A stretch of 64,000 nucleotides of DNA. Origin: Ga0077555 sp963761475. Its GTDB lineage: Bacteria; Pseudomonadota; Alphaproteobacteria; Rhizobiales; Hyphomicrobiaceae. The position numbers were made by a program, and so were the translations under genes. Location of the stretch: positions 1 through 64,000 of the forward strand of contig CAVXGT010000016.1 in NCBI GenBank assembly GCA_963761475.1, given 5' to 3'. The number at the start of each line of letters is the position of its first letter. The stretch's first letter is position 1. Of the stretch, positions 54,624-64,000 are shown piece after piece. The notes under the pieces were generated by a model. That model ran no database searches and was not told where the DNA came from. It was given only the letters and a program-made list of their open reading frames with translations.

Positions 54624-55419
54624 GGCCCACGTCGGGCGTGCACAGCGACCGCTTGCCCCCCTTGCGGATGAACGCCACGATCTCCTGAACCGCGGCGTGG
54701 TTTGCATACTCTGCCGCCACATCCTCCACCCGCTCGCCGAGCGTACCCTCGTTGGCGAACAGCAACCGGTAGGCCCGCCGCAGCTTGTGGATCTCTTCGC
54801 GCGGAAACCCGCGCCGCTGTAGACCGATGATGTTGAGGCCAGACAGGTAGGCGCGATTACCCAGCCCCATGCCGTAGGGGATGAGGTCGTTCTCGAGCCC
54901 CGACATGCCACCAAGGAAGGCGTGTGCGCCAACCCTGGCGAACTGGATCACGGCGGCTCCACCGCCTAGAATCGCAAAGTCGCCAACCGTGCAGTGCCCG
55001 GCCAGCATGACATTGTTGGAGAAGATGACGCTATTGCCGACGTGACAGTCATGACCGACGTGGCTGTTGGCGAGGAAGGCGCATTTGTCCCCGATCACCG
55101 TCGTGAGACCGCCACCCGCCGTCCCCGGGTTCATGGTCACGCCTTCGCGGATCAGGCAGTCGGCGCCAACTGTCAATGTCGAGGGTTCACCGGCGAACTT
55201 AAGGTCCTGCGGCTGGTGCCCGATCGAGGCGAACGGAAAGATACGCGTGCGCGCACCTATGGTCGTGCGCCCTGCCACCACCACATGCGAAATGAGCTCG
55301 CACTGGGGCCCGAGCGCCACCTCGGCGCCGACCACGCAATAGGGGCCGATCTTAGCCCCCTCCGCAACCCGCGCGCCGTCTTCGATGATGGCCGTCGGGT
55401 GGATATCAGGCTTTTGCAT
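54613..55419 (-). CDS. lpxA: UDP-N-acetylglucosamine acyltransferase
   Basis: LpxA catalyses the first step of lipid A synthesis. The 268-residue protein has a left-handed beta-helix of hexapeptide repeats (HPTAIIEDGARVAEGAKIG, FASIGHQPQDLKF), the catalytic His in SHVGHDCHVGN, and a C-terminal helical domain (RRGFPREEIHKLRRAYRLLF). Its start overlaps the fabZ end by 14 bases and its end overlaps lpxI, so the cluster is tightly coupled. Confidence 0.98.
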   Translation of the reverse strand: MQKPDIHPTAIIEDGARVAEGAKIGPYCVVGAEVALGPQCELISHVVVAGRTTIGARTRIFPFASIGHQPQDLKFAGEPSTLTVGADCLIREGVTMNPGTAGGGLTTVIGDKCAFLANSHVGHDCHVGNSVIFSNNVMLAGHCTVGDFAILGGGAAVIQFARVGAHAFLGGMSGLENDLIPYGMGLGNRAYLSGLNIIGLQRRGFPREEIHKLRRAYRLLFANEGTLGERVEDVAAEYANHAAVQEIVAFIRKGGKRSLCTPDVGRGD

Positions 55420-55903
55420 CTTGTGGATCCACGATCATGGCGCTGATCTCGGCTTCGGCGACAAGCTGACCGTTCACTTTCGCCTCCCCGTAGAAACGCC
55501 AGACTGGTCCACGACTCCTAGTCTTCTTGACGTGAAGATGCAATTGGTCTCCCGGCACGACAGGCTTTCGGAACTTCGCCTTGTCGATACCGAGGAAATA
55601 GACGATGTGCGGAATCTCCGTCACACCCGCATGATGCACGCACAGCGCACCCGCCGTCTGCGCCAGCGCCTCGATGATCAGCACGCCCGGCATCACCGGA
55701 TACTTCGGGAAATGCCCCTGGAAGAACGGCTCGTTGATGGTCACGTTCTTGATACCGACGCAGCTTTCGTCGCGCAGCATGCTCTCGATGCGATCGACCA
55801 GCAGGAACGGGTAGCGGTGCGGCAAGAGCTGCATGACCCGCGCCACGTCCACGGATCCCAGCGCGGCGCCCGTATCTGTATCGGCCTCGGTCAACTTCTG
55901 CAT
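55406..55903 (-). CDS. fabZ: 3-hydroxyacyl-ACP dehydratase FabZ
   Basis: A 165-residue hotdog-fold dehydratase of fatty acid elongation. Active-site residues are in LLPHRYPFLLVDRI (His) and GHFPKYPVMPGVLIIEALAQ (Glu). FabZ competes with LpxA/LpxD for 3-hydroxyacyl-ACP, and it lies between them as in most Gram-negatives. ATG 55903 is 43 bases after lpxD. Confidence 0.97.
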   Translation of the reverse strand: MQKLTEADTDTGAALGSVDVARVMQLLPHRYPFLLVDRIESMLRDESCVGIKNVTINEPFFQGHFPKYPVMPGVLIIEALAQTAGALCVHHAGVTEIPHIVYFLGIDKAKFRKPVVPGDQLHLHVKKTRSRGPVWRFYGEAKVNGQLVAEAEISAMIVDPQDAKA

Positions 55904-55946
55904 GCCCGCAACCTTCTCTCCGCACTGCCACGCCCGACGGGCCGGC

Positions 55947-57005
55947 TCAGGTCTCTTCCTTGCCGCCGCGACTTCGCCCGCCCATCGCAAGGCGTCGAAC
56001 GGCTGCAATCTCTCGCGCCCATTCCCGGAACGGGCGCGCTGGGTTGCCCCCCATCCGTGCCCCCGCCGGCACATCGTCCGTAACGTGCGAATTGCCGGCA
56101 ATCTGGGCGCCACTGCCGATGTTGACATGGCCGACAGCGCCGGAATGACCACCCATCACCACGAAATCGCCGAGGACGGCCGAACCGGCGATTCCGACCT
56201 GGCCAACGATCACGCAGTGCCGTCCGAGCACCACGTTGTGCCCGATTTGCACGAGATTATCAATTTTCGAGCCTTCCCCAATCACCGTATCCTTAAGAGA
56301 ACCTCTGTCGACCGTGGTATTGGCGCCGATCTCCACCTTGTCCTGGATGATGACCCGCCCGATCTGCGGCACCTTGAGATGCCCCTTTGGGCCCATCGCA
56401 AAACCGAACCCGTCCTGCCCGATACGTGCACCGGCGTGGATGATGACATCGTTGCCGAGTAGCGCGTGCACGACGCTCGCGCCGGGCCCAATGTAGCAGT
56501 TGCGCCCGACCGTCACCCGGTAGCCGACCACAGCGCCCGCTGCAATCACGCTACCGCGACCGACCGCCGCCTCCCGCCCGACCACGGCTCCAGGCTCGAT
56601 GATCGCACCCTCCTCGACAAGCGCCGTCGGATGCACGCCGCCCCACCCCTCGCTCGCGGCAAATTCCGCTCCCTTTGGCCGCATAGCCTCGGGATAGAAC
56701 AGTTGCAGCGCCAGCGCGAAGCCATGATAGGGCGTGGGCGTGACCAGTGCCGCCACCCCCGCCGGCAGACGCTCAGCAAACGCCGGCGCAACCAGACAGG
56801 CGGAAGCCTTGGTCGAGGCCAGAGCCACTAGGTATTTCCGATTGTCGACGAAGGTCAGGTCACCCGGCCCGGCGAGGTCCAGTGGCCGCACATCCCGGAG
56901 CATCAGCCCGGTATCCGCGCCCTCTGCCGCCTGCGCCCGCGTATTCAACGCCACGTCGGCCAGGGAGAACGGCCCTTTGCGCTCGAAGAATCCGGCATGC
57001 TCCAT
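55947..57005 (-). CDS. lpxD: UDP-3-O-(3-hydroxyacyl)glucosamine N-acyltransferase
   Basis: LpxD adds the N-linked acyl chain in lipid A synthesis. The 352-residue protein has an N-terminal domain with PGDLTFVDNRKYL, a hexapeptide-repeat beta-helix (VHPTALVEEGAIIEPGAVVG, IIHAGARIGQDGFGF) and the catalytic His in VQIGHNVVLG. It follows bamA by 229 bases in the usual bamA-lpxD-fabZ-lpxA order. Confidence 0.97.
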   Translation of the reverse strand: MEHAGFFERKGPFSLADVALNTRAQAAEGADTGLMLRDVRPLDLAGPGDLTFVDNRKYLVALASTKASACLVAPAFAERLPAGVAALVTPTPYHGFALALQLFYPEAMRPKGAEFAASEGWGGVHPTALVEEGAIIEPGAVVGREAAVGRGSVIAAGAVVGYRVTVGRNCYIGPGASVVHALLGNDVIIHAGARIGQDGFGFAMGPKGHLKVPQIGRVIIQDKVEIGANTTVDRGSLKDTVIGEGSKIDNLVQIGHNVVLGRHCVIVGQVGIAGSAVLGDFVVMGGHSGAVGHVNIGSGAQIAGNSHVTDDVPAGARMGGNPARPFREWAREIAAVRRLAMGGRSRGGKEET

Positions 57006-57234
57006 GAGGGATCGGTCCTGTACGGCCTCGCCGCTCCTTTAACCACACCCCCACCCCGCACGCCAGCCATCGGCGCTGCATCATCAACCCGCGAGACGAT
57101 TGAGCGCGGCCATCTTGCCCTCGCGCCGCACTTTCCCCGCACATGCACCCTCCCCGAAGACGCAAATCGCCCCCGCCAGTCCGGCAGGGGCGACCGCAAT
57201 CGTCTCCGAGCGCCGGGACAGCCCGGCTATCAGA

Positions 57235-59612
57235 CTAGAACTTGGTGCTGGCGCCGAAGCGGAACAGCTGCTCCTTGTCGAACTCTTCTTTCATGATCGC
57301 CCAGCCGAAGTCGGCGCGCAGTGGGCCGAGCGGCGAGTCCCAGATCAAGCTGGTACCGACCGACACGCGCGGCTTCGAGGAGTCGGCGATATTGACCGGC
57401 ACACCCGTGATCGGATCTGCCTGACCGTTCAGGTTCTTAGAGCTGTCGTTGATCGAGAACAGCGAACCGGCATCCACGAACACAGCGCCTTTGATGCCAA
57501 GGTCATCCGGAACGAACGGGAAGGGATAGCGAACCTCGGCCGTCGCCGCATAGAACGTCTTGCCGCCGATAGCATCGCCCGTCACGAGGTCGCGCGGACC
57601 GAAGCCGGACCGGTTGAAGCCACGCACTGTCTCGCCGCCCTTGTAGTAGAGGTCGATGAGGCGAACGTCGTCACCGCCCCAGCCCTCGATGTGCCCTGCA
57701 ATGACACGACCGACGAAGGTGATGTTGCTGGTCACCGGATAGTAGTAGCGCCCCTCGGCCGAGAGCCGCACATACTGCACGTCACCGCCGACACCGGCGA
57801 AATCAACCCCGCCCGAGAGATAGAAGCCCTCGCTCGGATTACGCGGATGATTGCGCTTGTCGTAGGCAATCGTGGTGCCCACCAGCGACGTCATCGACAC
57901 ACCTTCCGCCTCACGAATAGCGCGTGACGCAACGTGGCCGTCGGCAAAATTCGTGTCGACGTCGTAGATCTCGTCACGCGACAGCGTGTAGTAATTCTGC
58001 GCCCAAAGATTCTCGGACAGCGGGTAGCCGAGCCTCAAGCTGCCACCCGTGCGCCGGTTGTTGTAGGCAGCCGACGATGAGTTGGTGACTTCCTTGTGGA
58101 ACAGGTCGAAGCCTGCCGCCAGGTTGCGATCGAGGAACCGGGGCTCCGTGAAGCTCAGGTCGACCTGCAAGCCGCTCCAGCGAGCCAGACAGGCGCAGGC
58201 GCAGGAACTGGCCGTTACCCATCAAGTTGCGCTCGGTGAGCGAGATATCGCCGATGATGCCTTCGCTCGTCGAGTAGCCCGCGCCGAACGACAGCTCGCC
58301 CGTCGGCTGCTCGATCAGCTCGACGTCGAGGATGACGCGATCCGGGGCCGACCCCGGCCGCCGCTTGACCTCGACGCCCTTGAAGAACCCAAGCCCCTGC
58401 AGCCGCTTCTTGGCGCGGTCGACCAGCAATGGGTTGTAGGCATCGCCTTCAGCCAGTCGGAACTCGCGGCGGATGACGTGATCCCGCGTCCGCGTGTTGC
58501 CGATGACGTTGATGCGTTCGATGTAGATCCGCGAACCCTCGTCGATCGTGTAGATCAGCGAAATCTTGCTGCCTTCCGGCTCGCGATTGGCGCGTGGCCG
58601 CACACGGGCGAACGCAAAGCCCAAGCTCGGCCGCCTGCAGCGTCAGCCGCTCGACCGACTTGTCGATATCCGCCGCGTTATAGGTCTCGCCGCTCTCCGT
58701 CAGCACCTGCGAGCGCAAGGCTTCGGGGCTCAGGCCCGGCAGCGAGCTTTCGACCTGCACGTTGCCAAACGTGTAGCGCACACCTTCTTCCACCACGAAC
58801 GTCAGGAAGAACCCGGTGCCGTCGCGATCGAGGTCGGCATTGGCCGAGACCACGCGTATGTCGGCATAGCCGTTCTTAAGATAGTATTGGCGCAGCAATT
58901 CGCGATCGAGCGCCAAACGGTCGGGATCGTAGAACGATGCCTTCTTGATGAAGTCGAACCAGCCCGACTGCTGCGTCGTGATCACGTCGCGCAACTGCGA
59001 GCCAGAGAATGCTCGGTTTCCGATGAATTGGATGGTCTTGACCTTGGTCGCGTCACCCTCGTTGATCTCGAACACCACATTGACCCGGCTCTCGCCAAGC
59101 TCGATCAACTTCGGTTCGACCGTCGCCGAGAATTTGCCCTGCCGCCGATAGACGTCGAGGATGCGTTGCACATCGCCTTGCACTTTGGCGCGTGTATAGA
59201 CGGCACGTGGCTTGAGCTGAACCTCGCCGCGGAGCGTCGCGTCATCAACCTCGCTGTTGCCCTCGAAGGCAACCTGGCTGATCACCGGGTTTTCGACGAT
59301 ATTGACGACCACGGCCGACCCGTTGCGCTGGATCGACACGTCTGCGAAGAGACCCGTCGCAAACAGCGCTCGAACCGACTGATCGGCCTGACCGGCGTCG
59401 TAGGTGTCACCAACCGCAAACCGCATGTACGAGCGCACCGTCTCCGGCTCCACCCGTCGGTTTCCGACCACTTGAATGTCGCTGATCCGGCCCTGTGCCA
59501 TCGCCGAGCCGACAGGCCCGTACGCCACTGGCGCAACCGTGCCGATCAACATCAGCAGCAGAAGTGCCGCGAGCCGTGGTCCCCCGACCATCATCGTCCG
59601 GATATTTGGCAT
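57235..59612 (-). CDS. bamA: Outer membrane assembly factor BamA (two frameshifts)
   Basis: BamA inserts beta-barrel proteins into the outer membrane. The signal peptide region starts MPNIRTMMVGG, and POTRA domains follow (RISDIQVVGNRRVEPETV, ISQVAFEGNSEVDD, VKTIQFIGNRAFSGSQL, YIERINVIGNTRTRDHV). The barrel has the L6 motif VRGFNRSGFGPRDL and ends FRFGASTKF, with the terminal Phe of outer-membrane proteins. Two single-base changes split it into three frames: near 58620 (after LQAAELG) and near 58175 (after LSGSLERL). All sequence on both sides is conserved. Because BamA is essential in Gram-negatives, sequence errors are likely. Start ATG 59612 places the signal peptide correctly. Confidence 0.93.
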
Positions 59613-59859
59613 ACTTTGCGTCTGCCTTTTTTTGCCGAGCCCCCAAACACGCGACTTCGTCGGCATCGAAAGTCGCAGTCTTACCGATTCAAGCTTGCCC
59701 CTACCCAACGCAACGCCAAGTCCCAATTGGCGCCACACGCGGGACGTGTCGAGTCCCGAACAACAACACTCCCTTTCACAACTTATTAACGAAACGCACC
59801 CGCCCATGGAAGTGGCAAGAATGCCCCATGGCCGAACTATTAGGCCGATTCTACCTCGT

Positions 59860-61008
59860 TCAGCCAATGCCAAGCTTGCGCATGATGTCGCCCAGCAATG
59901 CTGCGAACATCATCGTCGCCAAAATGGCGAGCCCGATCCGGAATCCAAGCTCCTGCTTCTTCTCGTCCAAGGGCCGGCCCCGCACCGCCTCGTAGGCGTA
60001 GAACACGAGGTGACCACCGTCCAGGACAGGGATCGGCAGCAGGTTCATGATGCCGAGCATGATCGAGAACACCGCGATCCACGTGAGCGTACCGCTGACA
60101 CCACTTTTGGTTGCATGCGCGGTCATCTCAGCGATCGCCACGGGACCACCAATCTCGCTCTGTCGCTGACCTGTCAGAGTTTTCGCGATTGCCCCCGGCA
60201 ACTTCGGCAGGCTCGAGATGATCTGCCACGAGACGTCCTTGGTCTCCGTCACGGCTTTGCCAAGCGCCCCGAGCGGCGAATACGTCCGGTGTTCGATCTG
60301 TGCCTTGCCGCCCGTCCGCTTGACGCCGATCATCGGCACCTGGATCTTGTTGCCGAGCGGATCGGTCACCTCCTGCAGATGCGGTGTCAGTGTCATTTCC
60401 AGGCGCTTACCGTCCCGGTCGACCACGAACTCCAGTGGCTGGCCGCCGCTCTGGCTAACCAAGCGCTGCAGGTCCGAGAACCATTCAATCGGGCGTCCGG
60501 CGATCTCGATCACACGGTCGCCGTTCTTCAGGCCGACTTGCGCAGCCGGGCTGTCGGGCACGATCTCATCGACCACGGCAGCCGTGCCATAGAGGCCGAA
60601 CCACCAGAACGACATCGCGTAAATCAGCACCGCCGAGATGATGTTGAACGCTGGCCCTGCGGCCACCACAAGTGCCCGTTGCCCAACTGGCTTGCTTTGG
60701 AAGGCGCCCTTCTTGTCGTCCGGGTTGAGCCGCTCCAGACTTTCCTTGCTCGAAGTCGATGCCGCCGTCTCATCGTCGATGAAGCGAACGTAGCCGCCGA
60801 GCGGAATCCATGCGAACCGCCACCGGGTTCCATGCTTGTCATTGAAACCGAACAGCTCCCGACCGAAACCAATCGAGAACGCCTGAACCTTCACCCCGCA
60901 CCACCGAGCCACCAGAAAGTGGCCGAGTTCGTGGATGAAAACCACCACCGTCAGCACGCCGAGAAACGGCAGGATGAAAGACAAGGTGTTCGTGATCGAG
61001 GCCAACAT
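59860..61008 (-). CDS. rseP: RIP metalloprotease RseP
   Basis: A 382-residue site-2 protease of the inner membrane that cleaves anti-sigma factors and signal peptides. The zinc motif HELGH is at residues 26-30 in the first membrane helix, and the second site is PVLDGGHLVFY. Two PDZ-like segments lie between (VPDSPAAQVGLKNGDRVIEI is clear). It is directly upstream of bamA (247-base gap), the conserved order. The gene usually before it, dxr, is absent. Confidence 0.96.
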   Translation of the reverse strand: MLASITNTLSFILPFLGVLTVVVFIHELGHFLVARWCGVKVQAFSIGFGRELFGFNDKHGTRWRFAWIPLGGYVRFIDDETAASTSSKESLERLNPDDKKGAFQSKPVGQRALVVAAGPAFNIISAVLIYAMSFWWFGLYGTAAVVDEIVPDSPAAQVGLKNGDRVIEIAGRPIEWFSDLQRLVSQSGGQPLEFVVDRDGKRLEMTLTPHLQEVTDPLGNKIQVPMIGVKRTGGKAQIEHRTYSPLGALGKAVTETKDVSWQIISSLPKLPGAIAKTLTGQRQSEIGGPVAIAEMTAHATKSGVSGTLTWIAVFSIMLGIMNLLPIPVLDGGHLVFYAYEAVRGRPLDEKKQELGFRIGLAILATMMFAALLGDIMRKLGIG

Positions 61009-61209
61009 GGAGACTCCAGTCCTGGGTCATCATGTGCTACCGCCAACCCGCAGATGGAATTTGGCAGCACACATACGATCGAGCCGCCCCACCAACATCG
61101 CCGGAAGGCCCACCACTTCGCCACAAAGCAATGCCCATGCCGTAGCGGCCGAAATCCGGTGGCACTCCCGCAACAGGTGCGCGATCCCTGCGACAATTTC
61201 AAGGAATGA

Positions 61210-61344
61210 TTAACGTTTTGAGCCGCTGTTTGTCACCTCCGGCGCGTTCCGGCCCGCCCCCTCATAGACCCCGAAAACCGCGCCGTTGACCGCCCCGGCG
61301 CCTGCAAGACTGAGCGCCAGGGCCCATCCAGAACGCCGCGTCAC
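61210..61344 (-). CDS. Putative 44-residue small membrane protein coupled to cdsA
   Basis: A GTG at 61344 overlaps the cdsA stop codon (GTGA) and opens a 44-codon frame ending in TAA at 61210. The product has a basic start (TRRSGW), one hydrophobic segment (ALALSLAGAGAVNGAVFGV) and a polar end (EVTNSGSKR). I recognise no family. It lies where dxr normally separates cdsA and rseP. The overlap pattern is typical of translational coupling; otherwise it could be chance. Confidence 0.35.
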   Translation of the reverse strand: MTRRSGWALALSLAGAGAVNGAVFGVYEGAGRNAPEVTNSGSKR

Positions 61345-62186
61345 CGCCCCGCGAACCCCAGCAGCGCTGCCGCCGGCTGGCCTGGATCGACCACGAACGC
61401 CCAAAGTGCCGCCGCCACCGCCGCAAAGATCAACCCGTCCACCCGGTCCATGAAACCACCATGGCCTGGAATGAGCTGGCTCGCATCCTTGACCCCGCTG
61501 CGCCGCTTCAGCGCCGATTCCGTGAGATCCCCCGCCTGGCTGATCACCGCCAGCACCAGCCCGAGGACCGCCACGCTCACCGGCCGTGGGCTGGCGACCG
61601 CGCTGGCCAGGGCATAGGCCACCACACCTGCTGCCGTCACCCCGCCTATCAATCCCGACCAGGTCTTTTTCGGCGACAGCCGCGCCCACAACTTCGGCCC
61701 CCCAAGCGTGCGCCCGGCCACGTAGGCGCCCGTATCCGTCGCCCAAACCGCCAGCAGCACCAGCAACACGCCCATGAGCCCATGGCTGTCGCCAGACCGC
61801 AGCCACGACAGCGCAATTCCCGGCAAGCCTGCATAGAGGCCACCGAAAAACGCGGCCCAGCCCGCGGCACCCCCGCCGCTGCGCGCAGCCAGAGCAAAGC
61901 CCGCCAGCGCGCCGGCCGCCACCACCGCGACGCTCAAGCCGACCGGCTGCACGATGGCCAGGATGACGCCGGCAACGCCCGCAACGCTCGTCACCACAAA
62001 GGCCGCGTCTTCCGAGGTTTGCCGAACGACCTTCAACCATTCCCACGACACGGCGACCACCACCGCGCCCACCAGCAGCGCGAACGTCCACGCCCCGTAC
62101 CACGTCAGCGCCAGCGTTGCGGCAGCCAGCGCCACCGCCGACACCACCCTGAGCCCAAGATCGCCAAAGCCACCACCCGCCGTCAT
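61341..62186 (-). CDS. cdsA: Phosphatidate cytidylyltransferase
   Basis: CdsA makes CDP-diacylglycerol from phosphatidate and CTP in the inner membrane. The 281-residue protein has about eight membrane helices. Family motifs are GGPKLWARLSPKKTWSGLIGG and the C-terminal signature KRRSGVKDASQLIPGHGGFMDRVDG. Start ATG 62186 is chosen; the frame extends to a TTG at 62258 without a better ribosome binding site. It follows uppS as expected. Confidence 0.95.
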   Translation of the reverse strand: MTAGGGFGDLGLRVVSAVALAAATLALTWYGAWTFALLVGAVVVAVSWEWLKVVRQTSEDAAFVVTSVAGVAGVILAIVQPVGLSVAVVAAGALAGFALAARSGGGAAGWAAFFGGLYAGLPGIALSWLRSGDSHGLMGVLLVLLAVWATDTGAYVAGRTLGGPKLWARLSPKKTWSGLIGGVTAAGVVAYALASAVASPRPVSVAVLGLVLAVISQAGDLTESALKRRSGVKDASQLIPGHGGFMDRVDGLIFAAVAAALWAFVVDPGQPAAALLGFAGR

Positions 62187-62291
62187 GGCCGAGCCCGCCG
62201 CAAGCCGCCGAGCCGCGTGGCGCCCGTCGCCGCCCCGCGCCCGCGCTGGCTCTCCCAAGGTGTGCTGAACCCGTTCATGGCCTTGCTGCCA

Positions 62292-63014
62292 TCAAAGGCC
62301 GCCGTAGCGCCGATTGCGCCGCCGGAATTCTTCTACCGCTGCCGCCAGTTGCGCCTTGTCGAATTCGGGCCAGTAGCTATCGAGGAACACGAGCTCCGTG
62401 TAGGCGCATTGCCAGAGCAGAAAATTCGACAGCCGGATCTCGCCGCTGGTGCGTATCAGCAGGTCTGGATCGGGCAGCCCGGCCGTATCCAGTGCCGCCC
62501 CGATCTCGTCCGCGGTGATGTCGGAGGGCTTCATCTCGCCAGCTGCAACCCGCTCCGCCAACCGACGAACCGCCCGCGTGATTTCCGCCCGCGCGCCGTA
62601 GTTGAACGCGATCACCAGATCGAGCGAGGTATTGCCCGCCGTCATCCGCTTGGCGTCCTCGATCAGGGCCAGCAGGTCCGGGTCAACCCGCTCCGTCCCC
62701 CCGATCACCCAAATCCGCACATTGTTGGCATGCAATTGCGCCAGGTCGCTGCGAATGAACCGCTTGATCAACCCCATGAGGTCATCGATCTCGGTCGCTG
62801 GCCGGCTCCAGTTCTCCGAGGAGAAGCTGAACAACGTCAGGATGCGAATGCCCAGCTCCGGCGCCGCCTTGACCGAGCGCCGCACCGCCTCGACCCCGCG
62901 GCGATGACCTTCCGCCCGCGGCAAGCCCCGTTGCTTCGCCCAGCGTCCGTTCCCGTCCATGATAATAGCAACGTGGGCTGGCGCTGGACCCGCGCCCTCC
63001 CCCTTGCTGCTCAT
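62292..63014 (-). CDS. uppS: Isoprenyl transferase (undecaprenyl diphosphate synthase)
   Basis: A 240-residue cis-prenyltransferase producing the lipid carrier for cell-wall synthesis. Catalytic Asp20 lies in IIMDGNGRWAKQRGLPRAEGH. LTLFSFSSENWSRP and PDPDLLIRTSGEIRLSNFLLWQ are conserved. ATG 63014 begins the family-like sequence; upstream codons in the open frame to 63131 do not resemble UppS. It lies between frr and cdsA, the common order. Confidence 0.97.
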   Translation of the reverse strand: MSSKGEGAGPAPAHVAIIMDGNGRWAKQRGLPRAEGHRRGVEAVRRSVKAAPELGIRILTLFSFSSENWSRPATEIDDLMGLIKRFIRSDLAQLHANNVRIWVIGGTERVDPDLLALIEDAKRMTAGNTSLDLVIAFNYGARAEITRAVRRLAERVAAGEMKPSDITADEIGAALDTAGLPDPDLLIRTSGEIRLSNFLLWQCAYTELVFLDSYWPEFDKAQLAAAVEEFRRRNRRYGGL

Positions 63015-63292
63015 GCTGTCGTCGCCGCTACTTGTCCTCACGTCCCTCACCGGCTCCCCGCTGGCATTACCCGCCGCCAGCCGGCAGTTCCGCCCGACGC
63101 ATCCTCCGCCCGGCGAACCCAGGCGCACCACGGCCCGTCACCCCGCAGCAGCAGCTGGCCCGACAACCCCGGCCAACCACCCATCACGTCCGGTTTCCAG
63201 ACTAGGACACAAATTCGAAGCCTGTCCATGCGACTGGCCAACGAAGTCAGCGGCACCTGGTCAGTCTCGGCCGCCCCGGCAGCCCCGCCCGC

Positions 63293-63856
63293 CTAGACCT
63301 GCTTGATCTCCGCTTCCTTGGTCTGCAGCATCTGGTCGACCTCCTTCACCAATTTGTCGGTGAGCTCCTGCAGCTTGGTCGAGTTGCGGCGCTGGTCGTC
63401 CTCGCTGATGACGCTGTCCTTTTCCAGCTTCTTCAGCAGGTCCATGCCGTCGCGCCGGACGTTACGCACCGCCACCCGTCCGCCCTCGGCATACTTGTGT
63501 GCCACCTTGGCCAGCTCCTGGCGCCGCTCGGCGCTGAGCGCCGGGATCGGCAGGCGCAGCGTGCTGCCATCGATGACCGGGTTGAGGCCCAAGTTGGATT
63601 CGCGAATAGCCTTCTCGACCGCCGACAGCTGGCTCTTGTCCCACACCGTCACCGACAACGTCCGCGCATCCGGGGTCGACACCGTCGCCACCTGATTGAG
63701 CGGCATCCGCGATCCGTAGATGCTGACCGAGATCGGATCGAGCATCGCCGTCGTGGCCCGGCTCGTGCGCAGCCCCGACAACTCGCGCTTGAGATTCTCG
63801 AGCGCCGCCCGCATCCGCCGCTCCATGTCATTGATATCGAAATTCGGCGCAGCCAT
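63293..63856 (-). CDS. frr: Ribosome recycling factor
   Basis: A 187-residue RRF that splits post-termination ribosomes with EF-G. Conserved parts are ALENLKRELSGLRTSRATTAML near residue 20, SQLSAVEKAIRESNLGLNP, and RRQELAKVAHKYAEGGRVAVRNVRRDGMD. A good ribosome binding site (GAGGAGG) precedes the ATG at 63856. pyrH, which usually precedes it, would lie beyond the end of the window; the last 144 bases show no gene I can identify. Confidence 0.97.
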   Translation of the reverse strand: MAAPNFDINDMERRMRAALENLKRELSGLRTSRATTAMLDPISVSIYGSRMPLNQVATVSTPDARTLSVTVWDKSQLSAVEKAIRESNLGLNPVIDGSTLRLPIPALSAERRQELAKVAHKYAEGGRVAVRNVRRDGMDLLKKLEKDSVISEDDQRRNSTKLQELTDKLVKEVDQMLQTKEAEIKQV

Positions 63857-64000
63857 TTGGGCCTCCTCACCAGCGTCGCCGTCGTGGCGGCGAACATCCA
63901 AAACCAACCCTGTCGCATGCAGGGGCTCACAGGTCGCCTGACGCGCGCCATGGCGCGAGGACGGCCACAATGCCATCGGCAGCCTCAGGCCGGCCCGGTC

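Noticed and set aside
1..64000. tRNA, rRNA, CRISPR, prophage or insertion-sequence genes
   Set aside because: None could be recognised on either strand; no transposase, integrase or phage motif was seen.

Overview
Most of this window (about 4.0 kb to the end) reads as one contiguous stretch of a GC-rich alphaproteobacterial chromosome, most likely order Hyphomicrobiales (Rhizobiales). This rests on gene order (rpsF-rpsR-DUF2232-rplI-dnaB-alr-radA-cvpA-purF; lgt-midA-pgeF-prs; frr-uppS-cdsA-rseP-bamA-lpxD-fabZ-lpxA-lpxI-lpxB), on LpxI in place of LpxH, on CsgH in place of CsgC, and on a BA14K-type protein. The first ~3.9 kb is different. It holds an MscS channel, an HTH/PTS-IIA protein, a ClC channel with CBS domains and a universal stress protein, all of a type I associate with Desulfobacterota/deltaproteobacteria. 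Every one of these genes is broken by several single-base frame changes, and the stress-protein gene stops matching near 3.86-3.9 kb. I read this as a probable assembly or contamination junction; a recent insertion is the alternative.

Layout: 1-3.9 kb ion-channel and stress genes (frameshifted). 4.0-15.5 kb ribosomal proteins S6/S18/L9, cyclopropane fatty acid synthase, replicative helicase, alanine racemase, RadA, CvpA and PurF (one frameshift). 15.8-21.6 kb MarR regulator, CinA/PncC amidase, SDR, then a CoA-transferase and an oxalyl-CoA-decarboxylase/2-hydroxyacyl-CoA-lyase-like ThDP enzyme that probably act in sequence. 21.8-25.6 kb BA14K-like secreted protein and a betaine/choline-type ABC importer whose ATPase and permease genes carry about ten frame changes. 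26.1-36.6 kb a stand-alone TadG-like VWA protein, Prs, a two-repeat lipoprotein, PgeF (frameshifted end), MidA, Lgt, UbiK, YbjN, DUF502 and SPOR proteins. 36.8-43.9 kb GlmS, GlmU, YpfJ-like metallopeptidase, malonyl-CoA decarboxylase (frameshifted), and an AHL-lactonase-like MBL enzyme. 44.0-49.7 kb a TM1410-like secreted protein and a curli locus: csgG and csgF diverge from a major curlin gene, csgH and a minor curlin-like gene. 49.7-51.9 kb agmatinase-family protein and ornithine decarboxylase. 52.1-63.9 kb the envelope cluster for lipid A, outer-membrane assembly, isoprenoid carrier and phospholipid synthesis.

The most distinctive biology is the curli locus. Its CsgG secretion-channel homologue carries a charged helical/coiled-coil insertion of nearly 200 residues. 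Its major curlin has long repeats and a non-repeat C-terminal domain, and its divergent promoter region contains a palindrome. Other points of interest are an LpxI with a second, degenerate copy of its C-terminal domain, a lipoprotein made of two copies of one domain, a missing dxr with a coupled micro-ORF in its place, and an S6 protein with a long Arg-Gly-Asp-rich tail.

Single-base frame changes in genes that are normally essential (purF, bamA) indicate that at least some breaks are sequence errors. All functions are from reading motifs and order by eye; no database search was run.
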